NCBI RefSeq assembly: GCF_900103265.1
Contig: NZ_FMWX01000006.1
Location: forward strand, 62,001 to 126,000
DNA length: 64,000 nucleotides
Reading direction: 5' to 3'
Source of the DNA: Sphingomonas sp. NFR15
GTDB taxonomy: Bacteria; Pseudomonadota; Alphaproteobacteria; Sphingomonadales; Sphingomonadaceae
Under the pieces are notes generated by a model that was not told the origin of the DNA, made no database searches, and saw only the letters and a program-made list of their open reading frames with translations. How positions within the stretch are numbered: position 1 is the stretch's first letter; every line of letters starts with the position of its first letter. The translations under genes were made by a program, and so were the position numbers. Shown one piece after another: positions 54,522 through 64,000 of the stretch.

Positions 54522-56720
54522 TCAGCGCACCGTAAACAGCACCTGATCGACGACACGACCCGCAACATCGACGAGCCGAAGCCGGTGCTGCCCTGGCGGC
54601 GCCAATATTTGCGGTTGCGCGGTCGCCGGGCCGAGATCGCGCCGGTCCAGCAGCAGCCGGTGCGTCGCCGCCGATCCCGTGACCGTTACCGCAAGCCGCT
54701 GGCGATCGGGCGGGATGTCGGGATCGATCGCATAGACGCTGCCTGAGACCGGATTGGTGATGCGCGGCCGCCGCGCCGCATCGGGGGCGAACGCGATCAG
54801 GCGCTGCGCGGTGCCGGCGAGGAAATATTCGGCGCGCGGCTGTTCGACATTGCCGGCGAAGCGGACGTTGGCGCGCTCGATCCCGGCTGGGCGCGGCGGC
54901 GGGCCACGGTCCTGTCCGTCGTCCAACGCCACCATCACGTCGCGCCATACGGGAGCGGCCCCGCTGACGCCCGAGACGGCGCGCATCGAATCGCCTTCCA
55001 GATTGCCGACCCACACGGCGACGGTGTAGCGGCGGGTGAAGCCGACGCACCAATTGTCGCGCATCGCCTTGGAGGTGCCGGTCTTCACGGCCGCCCAGAA
55101 CGGTAGCCGCAGCGCCGAATCGAGCCCGAAGGTGGCGGCGCGTGCATTGGGATCGGCGATCATGTCGGCGACGATCCACGCGGCTTGCGGGGTGGTGACC
55201 GCGCGCGGGGGCTCGCGTGGATCGTCGCGGGTCAGCCGTACCGGCGCCCAGCGCCCGCCTTGCGCCAGGCTGCGATAGGCGTTCGCCTGTTCGATCAGCG
55301 TCACCTCCGCCGAGCCGAGCGCGAGCGAATAGCCGTAATAGTCGCCATCCTCGACCAGCCCGCGATAGCCGCTGTCCCACAGCCGGTCGCGGAACGCATC
55401 GACCCCGACCAGCAGCAGAGTCCGCACCGCCGGCACGTTGAGCGAGCCCGCCAGCGCGGAGCGCGCCGACACCGGCCCCTTGAAGCCGCGATCGTAATTC
55501 TGTGGGACGTAGAGGCCCGAGGCGGTGTCGAGTTGCACCGGCGAATCGTCGAGGATCGAGGCGGGGGTGAGATAGCCCTTCTCGATCGCCTCGGCGTAGA
55601 GGAACGGTTTGAGCGTCGACCCCGCCTGGCGATAGGCGTTGGCACCGTCCACCGACGGCGCGGTCGAGGCACCGCCGATCCCGCCAACATAGGCGAGCAC
55701 GTCGCCGCTGGCATTGTCGAGCACCACCACCGCGCCGTCGCGCGCGCGCGCGCCGCCGAGGCCCTGAAGCTGGCGGCGAAGCGCCTGGATCGCGATCATC
55801 TGCACGCGCTTGTCCAGCGTGGTGGTGATGCGCAGCCCCGGCTTGGTGAGCAGCCGGTCGGAGAGATGCGGCGCGAGGCCCGGGTCGAGCGCGAGGCTGC
55901 GCGCCGGGCCGAGCATCGCCGCCGCCTCGCCTTCGAAACGGCCGCAATCGGCGTCGCGGCTCATCGCGCAGGCGCGGCGGGCGATGACGGTTGCGGTCGC
56001 CTGCGGCTCGGGCAGAAGTGCCGAGAGCAGCAACGCGTCGTCGCGGGCGAGCGCGTCCGGGGTCTTGCCGAACAGCCCGAGCGCGGCCGCGCCGATCCCC
56101 TGCGCCTCGCCGCGGAAGCCGGCAAGGTTGAGATAGGCTTCGAGGATCTGGTCCTTGCTCCAGCCGCGCTCGATCGCCCAAGCGGCGCGCATTTGGCGCA
56201 GCTTGTCCCACAGATGCCGCCGGCCCGGCGCGGCGAGATCGGGCGCGAGGAAGCCGGCGAGCTGCATCGATAGCGTCGATCCGCCGCGCCCACGTTCGCC
56301 GCGCGCCTTGTCGCGCGCGATGCCGAGCAGGGCGAGCCAATCGACGCCGCCGTGCGCGTGGAAGCGCTGGTCCTCGGCGGCGACGATCGTGTCGCGCGCG
56401 ATCGGCGCGACGCGGGAAAGGGGCGTCCATGCCAAGCGGCGCGCTTTGAAGTCGACGCGGGCGGAATCGATCAGCGTGCCCTTGCGATCGTAGAGCCATG
56501 CTTCGGACGGGTGCCACGCGCCGCGTACCTGTGCGTAGGCGGGGAGCGGCGGTGGGAAGGTGGCATAGTCGATTGCGACGAAGGCGAGTAGCGCGAGAAC
56601 GAGCGTGGCGAGGGTTATGCCCGGCTTTGTCCACAGGCTTTTCAACAGCGCGTCACCGCGCCGACTTACCGCGAAACGGAGGTCCGCGAACCTCCGTAAG
56701 ATCGCGCTACGGCTCAACAC
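54522..56720 (-). CDS. pbpC: Penicillin-binding protein 1C
   Basis: A protein of up to 732 residues. It has a membrane anchor (about 35-53), a GT51 glycosyltransferase domain with E116-D117 (AAEDQRFHAHGG) and GRGGSTLSMQLAGF, a transpeptidase domain with S368-T-L-K371 (QAGSTLKPF), SLN and K546-T-G, and the PBP1C-specific C-terminal Ig-like domain (from about residue 640, RPRITNPVSGSVYAIDPDIP). PBP1C is typically encoded with a bacterial alpha-2-macroglobulin, as here, and the pair is thought to act in wall repair. The ATG at 56720 is the longest option; a later start near residue 25 is possible. Confidence 0.92.
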   Translation of the reverse strand: MLSRSAILRRFADLRFAVSRRGDALLKSLWTKPGITLATLVLALLAFVAIDYATFPPPLPAYAQVRGAWHPSEAWLYDRKGTLIDSARVDFKARRLAWTPLSRVAPIARDTIVAAEDQRFHAHGGVDWLALLGIARDKARGERGRGGSTLSMQLAGFLAPDLAAPGRRHLWDKLRQMRAAWAIERGWSKDQILEAYLNLAGFRGEAQGIGAAALGLFGKTPDALARDDALLLSALLPEPQATATVIARRACAMSRDADCGRFEGEAAAMLGPARSLALDPGLAPHLSDRLLTKPGLRITTTLDKRVQMIAIQALRRQLQGLGGARARDGAVVVLDNASGDVLAYVGGIGGASTAPSVDGANAYRQAGSTLKPFLYAEAIEKGYLTPASILDDSPVQLDTASGLYVPQNYDRGFKGPVSARSALAGSLNVPAVRTLLLVGVDAFRDRLWDSGYRGLVEDGDYYGYSLALGSAEVTLIEQANAYRSLAQGGRWAPVRLTRDDPREPPRAVTTPQAAWIVADMIADPNARAATFGLDSALRLPFWAAVKTGTSKAMRDNWCVGFTRRYTVAVWVGNLEGDSMRAVSGVSGAAPVWRDVMVALDDGQDRGPPPRPAGIERANVRFAGNVEQPRAEYFLAGTAQRLIAFAPDAARRPRITNPVSGSVYAIDPDIPPDRQRLAVTVTGSAATHRLLLDRRDLGPATAQPQILAPPGQHRLRLVDVAGRVVDQVLFTVR

Positions 56721-56772
56721 GCATCATTTCCGTTGCTTATGCGCATGCCGAAGTAAGGGCACCTAACCCCCA

Positions 56773-56858
56773 CCCGTTCGTGCTGAGCGAAGTCGAAGCA
56801 CGCGCCTCAAACGCTTGCGCCTGTGTCACGTCCTTCGACTTCGCTCAGGACGAACGGG
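56773..56858. repeat. REP-like inverted repeat with compensating changes
   Basis: Two 30-nt arms, 56773-56802 and 56829-56858, are inverted copies that differ at only two positions. Each arm is itself a small hairpin (ends CGTGCT/AGCACG in one, CGTCCT/AGGACG in the other), and the two differences restore pairing inside each small hairpin. The core GAGCGAAGTCGAAG is a motif I recall as a frequent intergenic repeat in sphingomonads. It fills most of the gap between the macroglobulin and pbpC genes. Confidence 0.7.
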
Positions 56859-56873
56859 GGAGGCGGGCGGGCA

Positions 56874-59800
56874 TCACCGCTGCTCCACCACCACCGGCGC
56901 GAGTGGCACCTGCGCGCGGATCGCGGGCGAATACATCGCCTCGACCCGGCTCGGCGGCAGTTGGAAGCGGCCCGCGCCGTTCAAGCGGATCAGGTACGAC
57001 GCGGCGAACTTGCCGCGCGGCACCCAATCGAAATAGGCCCGCCAGCTATCGTTGCGCCGCTCGACATAGGCCGCCGATACGCCCGCCTGCACATCCCAGA
57101 GCTTGCCGTCGGCATCGCGGATGTTGAAGCGGGTGCCGTCACCCGCCTGTCCCTTGTCGGCGAGCATCTGTGATTGCCCGCCGAGATCGCCGATGATCGT
57201 CGCGCCCGCCGGAATCGGATCGTTGATGACGACCCAGTTGCGTTCGGCGCTCGCCTCGACGCCGATCGTGATCTTGAGCACGTCGCCGCGCGTCAGTTTG
57301 CCGGGGGTGCGGCGCTGCACGACCTCGACCGAACGCACCATCCGGTAGCCCGCGAACAAGGGCTGCTTGAGCGGCACCGCCGCCGACACCGAGACGCTCG
57401 CCCACGGCCCCGCGCCACCCGCCTGTCGCAGCACCAAGGGCATCTGCGCAGCCGGCAGCGCGAAGCTGGCGAGCCGCTGGTCGGTGGCGATCGGCCAACT
57501 CTTGCTGATCGTCTTCGCGCCGAGCGTCATTGTCGTCGCGCCGGTGATCGCGCTCGCCGGATAGAGCGCGCCGAATTTCCGCGCGGCGATCGTGCCCCAG
57601 GCGTTGGCGGTAGTGGTATCCCAATGGCCGTGGAGCTGGCGCAGCGCGACACCGACCATCATCTTCGCCGCCTCGTCCTGCCAGCCGGGCCGGCCGAGCG
57701 TGGCGATCACCGCCTTGATCGAGGCTTCGTCGGTCGACGACATCAGCCACCACAGGCTGTTGGCCTTGTCGGACAGGTCGAGCCGCGTGCCCTCATAGAC
57801 CAGCCGGGTGCGCAGTTCGGCCTCGGCATTCGCCTTGAGCGCGGCGGCGTTGGCGAGGCCGGGCACATGATCGAGCGCGATCAGATAGTCGGCAAGGCTG
57901 GCGGTCGGCATCTCCTTGGGGGTCATCCCGATCTGGCCGAGCATCGCCGGGGTCGCCGCGCCGGCGCGGGCGAGCGCCGCGAACGCCGCGATCTTCTGCG
58001 GGCGCGGATCGCCATAGGTCTCGTGCCGTACCCGCCCGTCGAGCACCGCCTTCAGCCCTTCGATCATCCGCGTGCGCGCGGCATCCGGGATCGGGAAACC
58101 GGCTTCGGAGGTCATCGACAGCACATAGGCGGTGAGCGCCTCCGAGCCGCTCAGCGTATCCGACGGCCAGTAGCGCAACAGCCCGTCGGGCGCCTGATAG
58201 GTCGGAATGTCGCTCGCCAGCGCCGTCCAGGCACCGGCATCGCCGAGCGCGACCGCGCGCGATAGCCGCTGTTCGAAACAGGTGTAGGGATAGGCCGCCA
58301 TGAACGCGCGCACGCCAGCGAGCGGCGGCGCGAGGCTATCGTCGAGGCGGATATCGACCGTGCCACGCCCGGCGAGCGCGCCGGCGGGCGGCGCGATCGG
58401 GATGGTGGTGTTCTCGCCGACATGCGCGAGCGTCCCCGCCCATACCTCGACCGGGAAGGCGGGCACCACGTCCTGATTGGTGGTCAACTGGTCCGCCGCC
58501 TTGCCGTCCGCCGTCTTCGCGGTGACATGCCAGCGCAGATTGGCGACATTCGCGGGCGCCGTCAGGTTCCAGGCGATCGGCACCGCGCCGCCCGCCGGGA
58601 TCTGCACCGTCAGCGGCTTGCCCTGCGCGATGCGTGGGGTGAGATCGACGCTCGCGGTGACGGTCATCGGCTTGTCCGAGCCGTTCCGGAGCGTGAACCC
58701 GGCCGCGTAATAATCGCCCGACCGCACCAGCGGCGGCATCGCCGCGTAGATCGACAGATCCTGCGCGGTGCGCACCTCCGCCGATCCGGTGCCGTAAAGC
58801 TGCGCGCCCTGCGTGGCGATCGCGACCAGCTTGAACGCGGAGAGCGCATCCGACATCGGCACCGCGATCCGCGCATGGCCGTTCGCGTCGAGCGCGACAT
58901 GCCCCTTCCACAGCAGCACCGGCTGGAAATTCTCGCGGTTGAGCCCGGAGGAATCGGCGCCGCCGCCACCGCCTGCCTCGACCGCTTTCTTGCCGTAATG
59001 GCGCTTGCCGACCACCTGCGTCTGCGCGGTCGAGGTGAGCACCGCGAGCGGACGCTCGCCCATCATCGCGCTCAGCACGTCCCAGCTCTCGTTGGGCGCG
59101 AGCTGGAGCAACGCGGCATCGACCGCCGCGAAGGCGACGTCAGCCTCGCGCGCCGGCTTGCCGTCGGGCGTCTTCACCGACACATCGACCTGCGCGACAT
59201 CGCGCGCGGCATAGCGTTGGCGATCGGCCTTGACCGCGACCGCGAGCGTGTGCGCCTCCCAGCCGACCTTCACCTTGGCGATGCCGAGCCGGTAGCTAGG
59301 CTTGGCGAGATCGACCAAAGCGGTCGGTTCCTGGCCCTCGGGCGGCCCGCTCTCCAGCCCAAGCGAGCGGGCGATGCCGTGCAGCCAGCTCCAGAAGCCG
59401 CTCTCCACACGCCCGCGCACCACCATCACCGAGATGAACACGTCGGGCGCGTAAGCCCCCGGCATCGGCACCTCGACGACCGGGTCTTTGCCCGAAAGCC
59501 GCGTGACGAAGCTCGATAACACGCCCTCACGCTCGACCGTGACGAGCGCGGTCGCGCTTCGGAACGGCATGCGCACCTGGATGCGGCCGGTCTCGCCCGC
59601 CGCGTAGCTGAGCTTCTCGGGCACCACGTCCATGCGGTCGCCATTGTCGCCGCCGAACCACCAATCCTCGTCGCCCGCCAGCCACACCGAGGCGGTCGCG
59701 CGCGCGACATTGCCGTTGGCGTCGGCAGTGGTGGCGACGGCATAGACCTCGCCGGAGGTGCCGGGGTCGATCTTGCAACTCGCGAGGCCCTGCGCGTCAG

Positions 59801-62672
59801 TGGTCGCGGTGCAATTCGCCGACAGCTTGGTCGTCGTCATCTGATTGTCGTAGGCGTAGAAGCCGCCGATCAGCCGCCGCCGCGCGGTGAGGATCTTGCG
59901 CGAATAGAGCGCGACCGACACCTTCTGGTTGGCGAGCGGCTTGCCCTCGGTGGTCAGCGCGACGAAGCGCAGGCGCAGATAGTCCTGCTTCATCAGCCAG
60001 CCGTCCGTCTTGATGCCGAGCTGTACCGCGCTCGGGAAGATCGGGATGCGTTTGGAGGCGGTCAGCACCTCGCCATTGGCGTCCTGATAATCCATCTCGA
60101 CGAGCATGTCGGTTGCGGCGTCGAGGCTTTGCGGCACATCGACATTCGTCTTGGTGGTGCCGTCGCCGCCGAGCTTGGCGGGCAGCGTCTGCGTCGGCGG
60201 CAGCGGAGTCTTGGCCTCCTCGCCGTCGCCGTCGAGCGGCTTGGTGCCCTCGGTCACGTCCGCGCCGCCGAAGGTGTATGTCTCATAGCCCTCGGGCGTG
60301 GCGGCGCGGCCGAAATAGCCGATGCGCAGATCGACCGGCAGGTTGGGCGCCCCGCCGCCCGAGAGGTAGCCGACGAACAGATCGAGCGGCAGCGTCTTGG
60401 GGCGCACCTGTGCGTCCTTGGGCCCGCTGACCGTCGCGCGCATCGTCGGCAATTTATATTCGTCGACCTTGAACGACTGGCCCGACGAGAGCGTCTTGCC
60501 GCCCGCTTCGATACTGATGTCGTAATCACCCATCGGCGCGCCCTGCGGCGCAGTCCATTCCGATTCGCCGATACCGTTGGCGTCGATCGTCACCGGCTGT
60601 TCGAACACCGTGTCCGATCCGCGATGCGACAGCTTGAGCGTGCCCGAAAGGGCGGGCGCGAAGCCAAAGCCCGCACCGATCTGCTGACGCAGGATGTGCT
60701 TCATGTGGATCGTCTCGCCCTGGCGGACGAGCGCGCGATCGAACACGGTATGGAGCAGGTCGCCCGCCGCCGAATAGCCATAGGGCAGGTCGAAGTCATA
60801 GGGGCGGATGCCTTCGCCCCAATCGGTCAGCGTGAAGCTGAAATCGTCGGCGAGCCGCGCCGAGACCATCAGCGCGTGGGCGGAACTGCTCTCGTCGCAA
60901 CTCGCATAGGTTTCCGGCTCGGGCAGACCCTTGGGCACATATAGCCCGCCCGCCTTGTCGGTGACGCCGCGGGCGAGCAGATCGCCGGTGCAGCTATCGG
61001 TCACGCGCACCTCGGCATTGGCGGCGGGCTTGCCGGTATCGAGCTGTGTCACCCAGGCGAGGCTGCGCTCGCGGCCCCATTTGAAATGCACCGCCAGATT
61101 GGTGACAAGCGCCGCGCTCGCGACATAACGCGGCGCATTGCGTCCGAGCAGCGCCTGCCCCAGCACCGGGCTGGCCAGCTCGACCACGTAGAAGCCGGGC
61201 TTCCCAAGCGGGATGCCGAACACCTCGAAATCCTTGCCCTTGCCGGGCAGGCCGAGCGACAGCGCCCTGCCCTGGCCAGCGCTCAGGATCGCCGCCGCGC
61301 CGGTGTCATTGATTCGCACGTCCTTGCCGCCGCGCTTGACGACATGGCTCTTCTCTTCGCCCGCCTTGGCGACGGTGCGCAGCCACTGCGCGACCTCGCC
61401 GTCCGATCCCGACACGCGCAGGCTCTGGCCGGGCATCGCCAGGCTCTGCCCCTGCAACGCCGGTTCGACGTTGCGCACGGTGACGGGCAGCACGCCGCCC
61501 TGCTTGGCTTCGAGTATGCCGAACGGCGCGGCGAATTTGATGAGCGGGGGTGCCTCGTCGAACTTCACGTCGAGCGGGAAGCGCTCGGCATTGGACAGCA
61601 CGCGGCCGCTCTCGTCCTTGAGGCCGGCGGGGAGCGTCACCTTGGCCGTGGTCGCGGCCGGCAGCGGCGCATCGAAGGTGATGTCGCTGATCGTCGCCTT
61701 CTTGGCGTCGTCCTTGTCGAACTTGGGCGCGATCGCCTTACCGTCGGCGGTGGTGATGCGGATCGCCTGCGCCGCCGACATCGCGATCGGCGCGGTGAAG
61801 CGGACATACGCCTTCTCGACGGGCGAACAGCCGGCCTGCGCGTTGACTCGGCTGCATTCGAACCGCGCGCTGAAGGGTTTCCGCACCGTGTAATCGAAGC
61901 GCTGGTCGGCGCCGGCGGTCTTGCCGCCCGCGCTGGCGATGTTCGCGCCCCACACCAGCGCCATATCGCGGCCCGGGGGCAGCGGGCGATGGCATTTGAG
62001 CGCGGTGACGCCGGCATAGGCCTTCTGGCGGTCGGCCGCGCTCGCCGGCACGGCGGCGGGCAAGCCGCCATTGTCGAGGAAGTTGCGGACGTTCCAGTTG
62101 CTCGTCCCCATCTCGCCGAGCAATTTGCCGGGCAGATCGGCGGGGAGCACATCGACCGGGATCTTCTCGCCAATGCCATCGACCGCGCAATAGGCGTTGG
62201 CGGCGATCGAGGCGGGGGTAGCGGGCAGGTTGGCGGCGACGAGGAAGGTCTGGTCCTCCTCGATCTCGCCGTCATATTGCGCGGGCAGCACCGCGCGCGC
62301 GACCGGACCGCCGGCATCGACCTTGAACACGCGCTGGCCCGTCACCTCATAGCCCGACACGCTCTTGAGCTTGTCGTGGATCGTGAACGAACAGGTCGTG
62401 CCGCCGGGCAGGCCGTTCGCGAATTCATAGACATAGGTCTGGGTATCGACCCAGCGGCCGGTGCCGCCGACAGCGCAGGTCACGTCATAGGGCGACGCCG
62501 CGCGCGGATCGCCGAGCGCGACCATCGGCTGACTGAACCGGGTGGTGAAACGCTCGATCGCGCCGTCACCGATGCCGGGCGTCGCCATCACGACTTGCGG
62601 AGAGGCGTCGCCAAGCGCGGCGACTGGCGCGAGCGCCATCATCAGCAGCGCGATACGGCCTACGACCTTCAT
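56874..62672 (-). CDS. yfhM: Bacterial alpha-2-macroglobulin (thioester-containing)
   Basis: A 1932-residue exported protease trap. After a signal peptide (about 1-22, no lipobox) come macroglobulin (MG) domains, a bait region (roughly residues 1000-1200) and the thioester domain with the intact motif C1465-F-E-Q in YPYTCFEQRLSRA, whose Cys and Gln form the reactive bond that captures proteases. The C-terminal receptor-like domain ends YMYSPAIRAQVPLAPVVVEQ-type sequence. Lack of a lipobox suggests a soluble or differently anchored form compared with the E. coli protein. It is upstream of pbpC in the same direction, the classic pairing. Confidence 0.93.
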   Translation of the reverse strand: MKVVGRIALLMMALAPVAALGDASPQVVMATPGIGDGAIERFTTRFSQPMVALGDPRAASPYDVTCAVGGTGRWVDTQTYVYEFANGLPGGTTCSFTIHDKLKSVSGYEVTGQRVFKVDAGGPVARAVLPAQYDGEIEEDQTFLVAANLPATPASIAANAYCAVDGIGEKIPVDVLPADLPGKLLGEMGTSNWNVRNFLDNGGLPAAVPASAADRQKAYAGVTALKCHRPLPPGRDMALVWGANIASAGGKTAGADQRFDYTVRKPFSARFECSRVNAQAGCSPVEKAYVRFTAPIAMSAAQAIRITTADGKAIAPKFDKDDAKKATISDITFDAPLPAATTAKVTLPAGLKDESGRVLSNAERFPLDVKFDEAPPLIKFAAPFGILEAKQGGVLPVTVRNVEPALQGQSLAMPGQSLRVSGSDGEVAQWLRTVAKAGEEKSHVVKRGGKDVRINDTGAAAILSAGQGRALSLGLPGKGKDFEVFGIPLGKPGFYVVELASPVLGQALLGRNAPRYVASAALVTNLAVHFKWGRERSLAWVTQLDTGKPAANAEVRVTDSCTGDLLARGVTDKAGGLYVPKGLPEPETYASCDESSSAHALMVSARLADDFSFTLTDWGEGIRPYDFDLPYGYSAAGDLLHTVFDRALVRQGETIHMKHILRQQIGAGFGFAPALSGTLKLSHRGSDTVFEQPVTIDANGIGESEWTAPQGAPMGDYDISIEAGGKTLSSGQSFKVDEYKLPTMRATVSGPKDAQVRPKTLPLDLFVGYLSGGGAPNLPVDLRIGYFGRAATPEGYETYTFGGADVTEGTKPLDGDGEEAKTPLPPTQTLPAKLGGDGTTKTNVDVPQSLDAATDMLVEMDYQDANGEVLTASKRIPIFPSAVQLGIKTDGWLMKQDYLRLRFVALTTEGKPLANQKVSVALYSRKILTARRRLIGGFYAYDNQMTTTKLSANCTATTDAQGLASCKIDPGTSGEVYAVATTADANGNVARATASVWLAGDEDWWFGGDNGDRMDVVPEKLSYAAGETGRIQVRMPFRSATALVTVEREGVLSSFVTRLSGKDPVVEVPMPGAYAPDVFISVMVVRGRVESGFWSWLHGIARSLGLESGPPEGQEPTALVDLAKPSYRLGIAKVKVGWEAHTLAVAVKADRQRYAARDVAQVDVSVKTPDGKPAREADVAFAAVDAALLQLAPNESWDVLSAMMGERPLAVLTSTAQTQVVGKRHYGKKAVEAGGGGGADSSGLNRENFQPVLLWKGHVALDANGHARIAVPMSDALSAFKLVAIATQGAQLYGTGSAEVRTAQDLSIYAAMPPLVRSGDYYAAGFTLRNGSDKPMTVTASVDLTPRIAQGKPLTVQIPAGGAVPIAWNLTAPANVANLRWHVTAKTADGKAADQLTTNQDVVPAFPVEVWAGTLAHVGENTTIPIAPPAGALAGRGTVDIRLDDSLAPPLAGVRAFMAAYPYTCFEQRLSRAVALGDAGAWTALASDIPTYQAPDGLLRYWPSDTLSGSEALTAYVLSMTSEAGFPIPDAARTRMIEGLKAVLDGRVRHETYGDPRPQKIAAFAALARAGAATPAMLGQIGMTPKEMPTASLADYLIALDHVPGLANAAALKANAEAELRTRLVYEGTRLDLSDKANSLWWLMSSTDEASIKAVIATLGRPGWQDEAAKMMVGVALRQLHGHWDTTTANAWGTIAARKFGALYPASAITGATTMTLGAKTISKSWPIATDQRLASFALPAAQMPLVLRQAGGAGPWASVSVSAAVPLKQPLFAGYRMVRSVEVVQRRTPGKLTRGDVLKITIGVEASAERNWVVINDPIPAGATIIGDLGGQSQMLADKGQAGDGTRFNIRDADGKLWDVQAGVSAAYVERRNDSWRAYFDWVPRGKFAASYLIRLNGAGRFQLPPSRVEAMYSPAIRAQVPLAPVVVEQR

Positions 62673-62815
62673 CGAACGTTCCTCCCCAGGAGCGCGGCGA
62701 CGCTAGGCGGCGGCACGGCGGGCGTAAAGCCTTGATTGTAGCTTGCTCGATCGTTGCAAATGCGAAACACTCTTGAAGAATCGTTAACGCTGATTCGGGG
62801 GGTGAGGCGTTGGAG

Positions 62816-64000
62816 ATGGGGGATATCGTCCTTGCGGCGCTCGATGCGGCCGCGCGGGAAACCATGTTGTTCGCGGGCGTGGGTTTCCTGATCGGCGGGA
62901 TCGACGATCTCGCGGTCGATCTCGTTTTCCTGGCGGTGTGGGCGCGGCGGCGGCTGAGTCCGGCGAGCGTGGGGGACGGCGACGGGACGCTCGCCGAATA
63001 TCCGCCGCGCGCCCTGCCACGCCGCTTCGCGGTGTTCGTGCCCGCCTGGGACGAGGCGGCGGTGATCGGCCAGATGCTGCGCACCACGCTCGCGCGGTTC
63101 GGCGCGGCCGATTATCGCATCTACGTCGGCACCTATCCGAATGACCGCTCGACGATCGACGCGGTCGCGGCGGTCGCGGAACAGGATTCGCGGGTGCGGC
63201 TGGTGATCGGCGACGCCGCCGGACCCACGACCAAGGCCGATTGTCTCAACACGCTCTGGCACGCGTTGCGGCGCGATGCGGCGGAAAGCGCGCGCACCGC
63301 GGCGATCGTGCTGCACGATGCCGAGGATGTCGTCGATCGCCATGAATTGCGGATCTACGACGCGCTGCTCGATCGCTATGCGGTCGTGCAACTGCCGGTG
63401 TTGCCGTTGATCGACCGCCGCGCGCGGCTTGTCTCGGGCCACTACGCCGATGAGTTTTCGGAAGCGCACACCAAAAATCTAGTGGTGCGCCAGGCGGTTG
63501 GCGCTGGGTTACCGCTCGCGGGCGTCGGCTGCGCGGTCGCGTGCGACGCTCTTGCCGCCGTCGCGGCGATGCGCGGCGGCGATCCGTTCGACGGCGGCAG
63601 TCTCACCGAGGATTACGAACTCGGCCTGCTGCTGAGCCAGCGTGGCGCCACCGGCGTGCTCGCGCGCGTCCGCGAAGGCGCCGGCACGCCGCTGGTCGCG
63701 GTACGCGCCTATTTCCCCGCAACGCTGGAGACGGCGGTGCGGCAGAAGACGCGCTGGATGATCGGTATCGCGCTCGCCGGTTGGGATCGGCTCGGCTGGG
63801 GGCGGGTGCGGCACTGGTCGGAACATTGGATGCGGATGCGCGATCGCCGCGCGCCATTGGCGATGCTGGTGCTGGCGGTGGCCTATGTCGCGCTGCTCGG
63901 CTGGGGCGCCTCGCAGGTCGCGCACTGGATCGCGGGCGCGCCGATGCCGCGCGTGGGCACCGCGACCGCGCTGCTGTTGCAGGCCAATGCCGCGATGCTG
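62816..64000 (+). CDS. nfrB: NfrB-like glycosyltransferase family 2 membrane protein (cut by window end)
   Basis: The first 395 residues are visible and the frame runs off the window. One N-terminal membrane segment (about 17-45) precedes a GT-A domain with the family 2 processive motifs: VPAWDEAAVIGQML, H-D168-A-E-D171, T264-E-D266 and Q310-K-T-R-W314. A further helix is at about residues 350-372. It resembles the bacteriophage N4 adsorption protein B/NfrB group, which uses a cyclic-di-GMP-linked domain at the missing C-terminus in E. coli. ATG 62816 has GGTGAGG 8 nt upstream. It is divergent from the macroglobulin gene over a 143-bp gap. Confidence 0.85.
   Translation, partial: MGDIVLAALDAAARETMLFAGVGFLIGGIDDLAVDLVFLAVWARRRLSPASVGDGDGTLAEYPPRALPRRFAVFVPAWDEAAVIGQMLRTTLARFGAADYRIYVGTYPNDRSTIDAVAAVAEQDSRVRLVIGDAAGPTTKADCLNTLWHALRRDAAESARTAAIVLHDAEDVVDRHELRIYDALLDRYAVVQLPVLPLIDRRARLVSGHYADEFSEAHTKNLVVRQAVGAGLPLAGVGCAVACDALAAVAAMRGGDPFDGGSLTEDYELGLLLSQRGATGVLARVREGAGTPLVAVRAYFPATLETAVRQKTRWMIGIALAGWDRLGWGRVRHWSEHWMRMRDRRAPLAMLVLAVAYVALLGWGASQVAHWIAGAPMPRVGTATALLLQANAAML

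Noticed and set aside
56627..56635. A DnaA-box-like TTGTCCACA
   Set aside because: One mismatch, isolated, and inside the pbpC coding sequence; nothing else there resembles an origin.

Overview
The window is high-GC chromosomal DNA from an alphaproteobacterium, most likely a sphingomonad (Sphingomonas or a close relative). I infer this from the gene order, TonB-receptor content, lipoprotein and peptidoglycan gene families, and an intergenic inverted repeat of a type I recall from sphingomonad genomes. I see no insertion sequence, prophage, CRISPR array, tRNA or rRNA.

The left half looks like the replication-origin region. Genes left of about 11.5 kb run almost all leftward: ppsR, maf, aroE, coaE, dnaQ, hpf, ptsN, a PaaI-type thioesterase, DUF1491, a SleB-type hydrolase, mmcB, SCO1/SenC, ycgN and ygjP. 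Genes right of 11.8 kb run mainly rightward: hemE, hemJ, rho, DUF6489, mnmE, mnmG, rsmG, parA, parB. The 327-bp gap at the strand switch holds two perfect DnaA boxes, four GANTC sites and an AT-rich stretch, and is a strong oriC candidate. Three parS-like ParB sites lie at 16.8, 19.3 and 24.4 kb. mmcB carries a perfect alphaproteobacterial SOS box just upstream. A PBP1A gene opens the window.

From 21 to 31 kb come housekeeping genes: leuS-lptE-holA preceded by a DUF3576 lipoprotein gene, a small outer-membrane barrel protein, a thiE-like gene, yggS, a HAD phosphatase and gyrB.

From 31 to 47 kb is an envelope and accessory block. A four-gene export operon encodes an outer-membrane factor, an HlyD-type adaptor, an RbbA-like ABC-ABC-permease fusion and a second permease. 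Next is a FecI/FecR surface-signalling locus with two paralogous TonB-dependent receptors. The one on the sigma/anti-sigma side has the STN signalling domain. The divergent one lacks it and is coupled to a secreted PHP-fold metallohydrolase. A predicted exported methyltransferase-like protein follows. The receptor/FecIR/PHP locus is the best candidate here for a little-described functional system.

From 47 to 64 kb are a small unknown protein coupled to an unknown membrane protein, a glycine-zipper protein, a DinG-type Fe-S helicase with a possible vestigial exonuclease domain, a SixA-like phosphatase, a YceD/DUF177 protein, a cytochrome bc1 chaperone, bamE, an RcnB-like protein, the alpha-2-macroglobulin/PBP1C pair, and the start of an NfrB-like glycosyltransferase cut by the window end. 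Many adjacent genes overlap by exactly 4 nt (ATGA or GTGA), which fixed several start codons.
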